A DNA stretch of 13,806 bases, taken from the NCBI GenBank assembly GCA_937958075.1, contig CALFFB010000218.1:1-13806 (forward strand), read 5' to 3'. The DNA comes from an uncultured Geobacteraceae bacterium. GTDB lineage: Bacteria; Desulfobacterota; Desulfuromonadia; Desulfuromonadales; Geopsychrobacteraceae. Under the pieces are notes generated by a model. That model did no database searches and was not told where the DNA came from. It was given only the letters and a program-made list of their open reading frames with translations. The position numbers and the translations under genes are program-made. Below, piece by piece: positions 13,608-13,806 of this stretch. Numbering within the stretch: position 1 is the first letter of the stretch; every line of letters starts with the position of its first letter.

Positions 13608-13784
13608 ATGTCGGAAACTATTTGTCACTGTATGGATGTTGATCGCGACACAATCGTCAAGGCTATCAAGGAGCAGAAGTTGACAACTGTAGAGCAGGTG
13701 CAGGATGCGACAACAGCGGGAACCGGTTGCGGTAACTGTATCCCGGATATTGAGGACCTGCTGGCGGAGAACAGCCCGTCCTGA
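13608..13784 (+). CDS. BFD-like [2Fe-2S]-binding protein
   Basis: A 58-aa protein reading MSETICHCMDVDRDTIVKAI at its start and ending ENSPS. It carries Cys6 and Cys8 (CHC) and Cys41 and Cys44 (CGNC in GTGCGNCIP), the four-cysteine pattern of bacterioferritin-associated ferredoxin and of BFD domains in NirB, NifU and related proteins, which hold a [2Fe-2S] cluster. AAGGAG lies 7 nt before the ATG. The length equals a single domain. It is divergent from the sensor-kinase operon and stands alone up to the window end. Stand-alone BFD proteins help release iron from bacterioferritin or act as small electron carriers; which applies here is not visible. Confidence 0.9.
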   Translation: MSETICHCMDVDRDTIVKAIKEQKLTTVEQVQDATTAGTGCGNCIPDIEDLLAENSPS

Positions 13785-13806
13785 CGCTTGCTGTTACCTT
13801 GTAACT

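Noticed and set aside
1..13806. tRNA, rRNA, CRISPR, insertion sequence or phage signals
   Set aside because: I looked for repeat arrays, transposase or integrase motifs and RNA gene landmarks and found none.

Overview
The window looks like chromosomal DNA of a GC-rich anaerobic deltaproteobacterium (Desulfuromonadales/Geobacterales type). This rests on an HDOD-GGDEF protein, a heptaheme c-type cytochrome paired with a quinol-oxidising-type cytochrome b, a sigma54-dependent two-component system and strong AGGAGG-type ribosome sites. No mobile element, rRNA, tRNA or CRISPR array is visible. The taxonomic call is inference from gene content.

Left part (1-3672, minus strand): a probable three-gene operon. 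It encodes an atypical short-chain dehydrogenase without the usual catalytic Tyr/Lys, then a LarA-type nickel-pincer racemase whose GTG start touches the preceding stop codon, then an HDOD-GGDEF diguanylate cyclase. Divergent from it on the plus strand is ilvE (3844-4908), a class IV branched-chain aminotransferase, with a good promoter and a 3' hairpin.

Middle (5065-8329, minus strand): a six-gene operon running from a perfect sigma54 -24/-12 promoter (8378-8392). In transcription order it encodes a 77-aa membrane protein, a degenerate CheY-like receiver, an 82-aa exported/membrane protein, a membrane-anchored heptaheme cytochrome c with an EF-hand-like loop, a b-type cytochrome with four candidate haem histidines, and a 166-aa membrane protein. 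The b plus heptaheme-c pair under sigma54 control strongly resembles the CbcBA inner-membrane electron-transfer complex known from Geobacter sulfurreducens, which is used for low-potential extracellular respiration and is controlled by a sigma54 response regulator.

Right part (8594-13381, minus strand): a hybrid sensor histidine kinase overlaps by ATGA an NtrC-type response regulator (REC, AAA+ with GTFTGA, Fis-type HTH). Next comes a paralogous AAA+ protein that has cleanly lost the GAFTGA loop and the DNA-binding domain. It may have its own sigma54-like promoter and looks like a regulatory variant of the activator. The likely circuit is: kinase senses, response regulator activates sigma54 at 8378-8392 from repeats at about 8487-8537 with an IHF-like site between, the bc complex is made, and the non-activating AAA+ paralogue and the pseudo-receiver trim the response. 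At the far right a 58-aa BFD-like [2Fe-2S] protein gene (13608-13784, plus strand) diverges from the kinase gene across a palindrome-rich 226-bp spacer.
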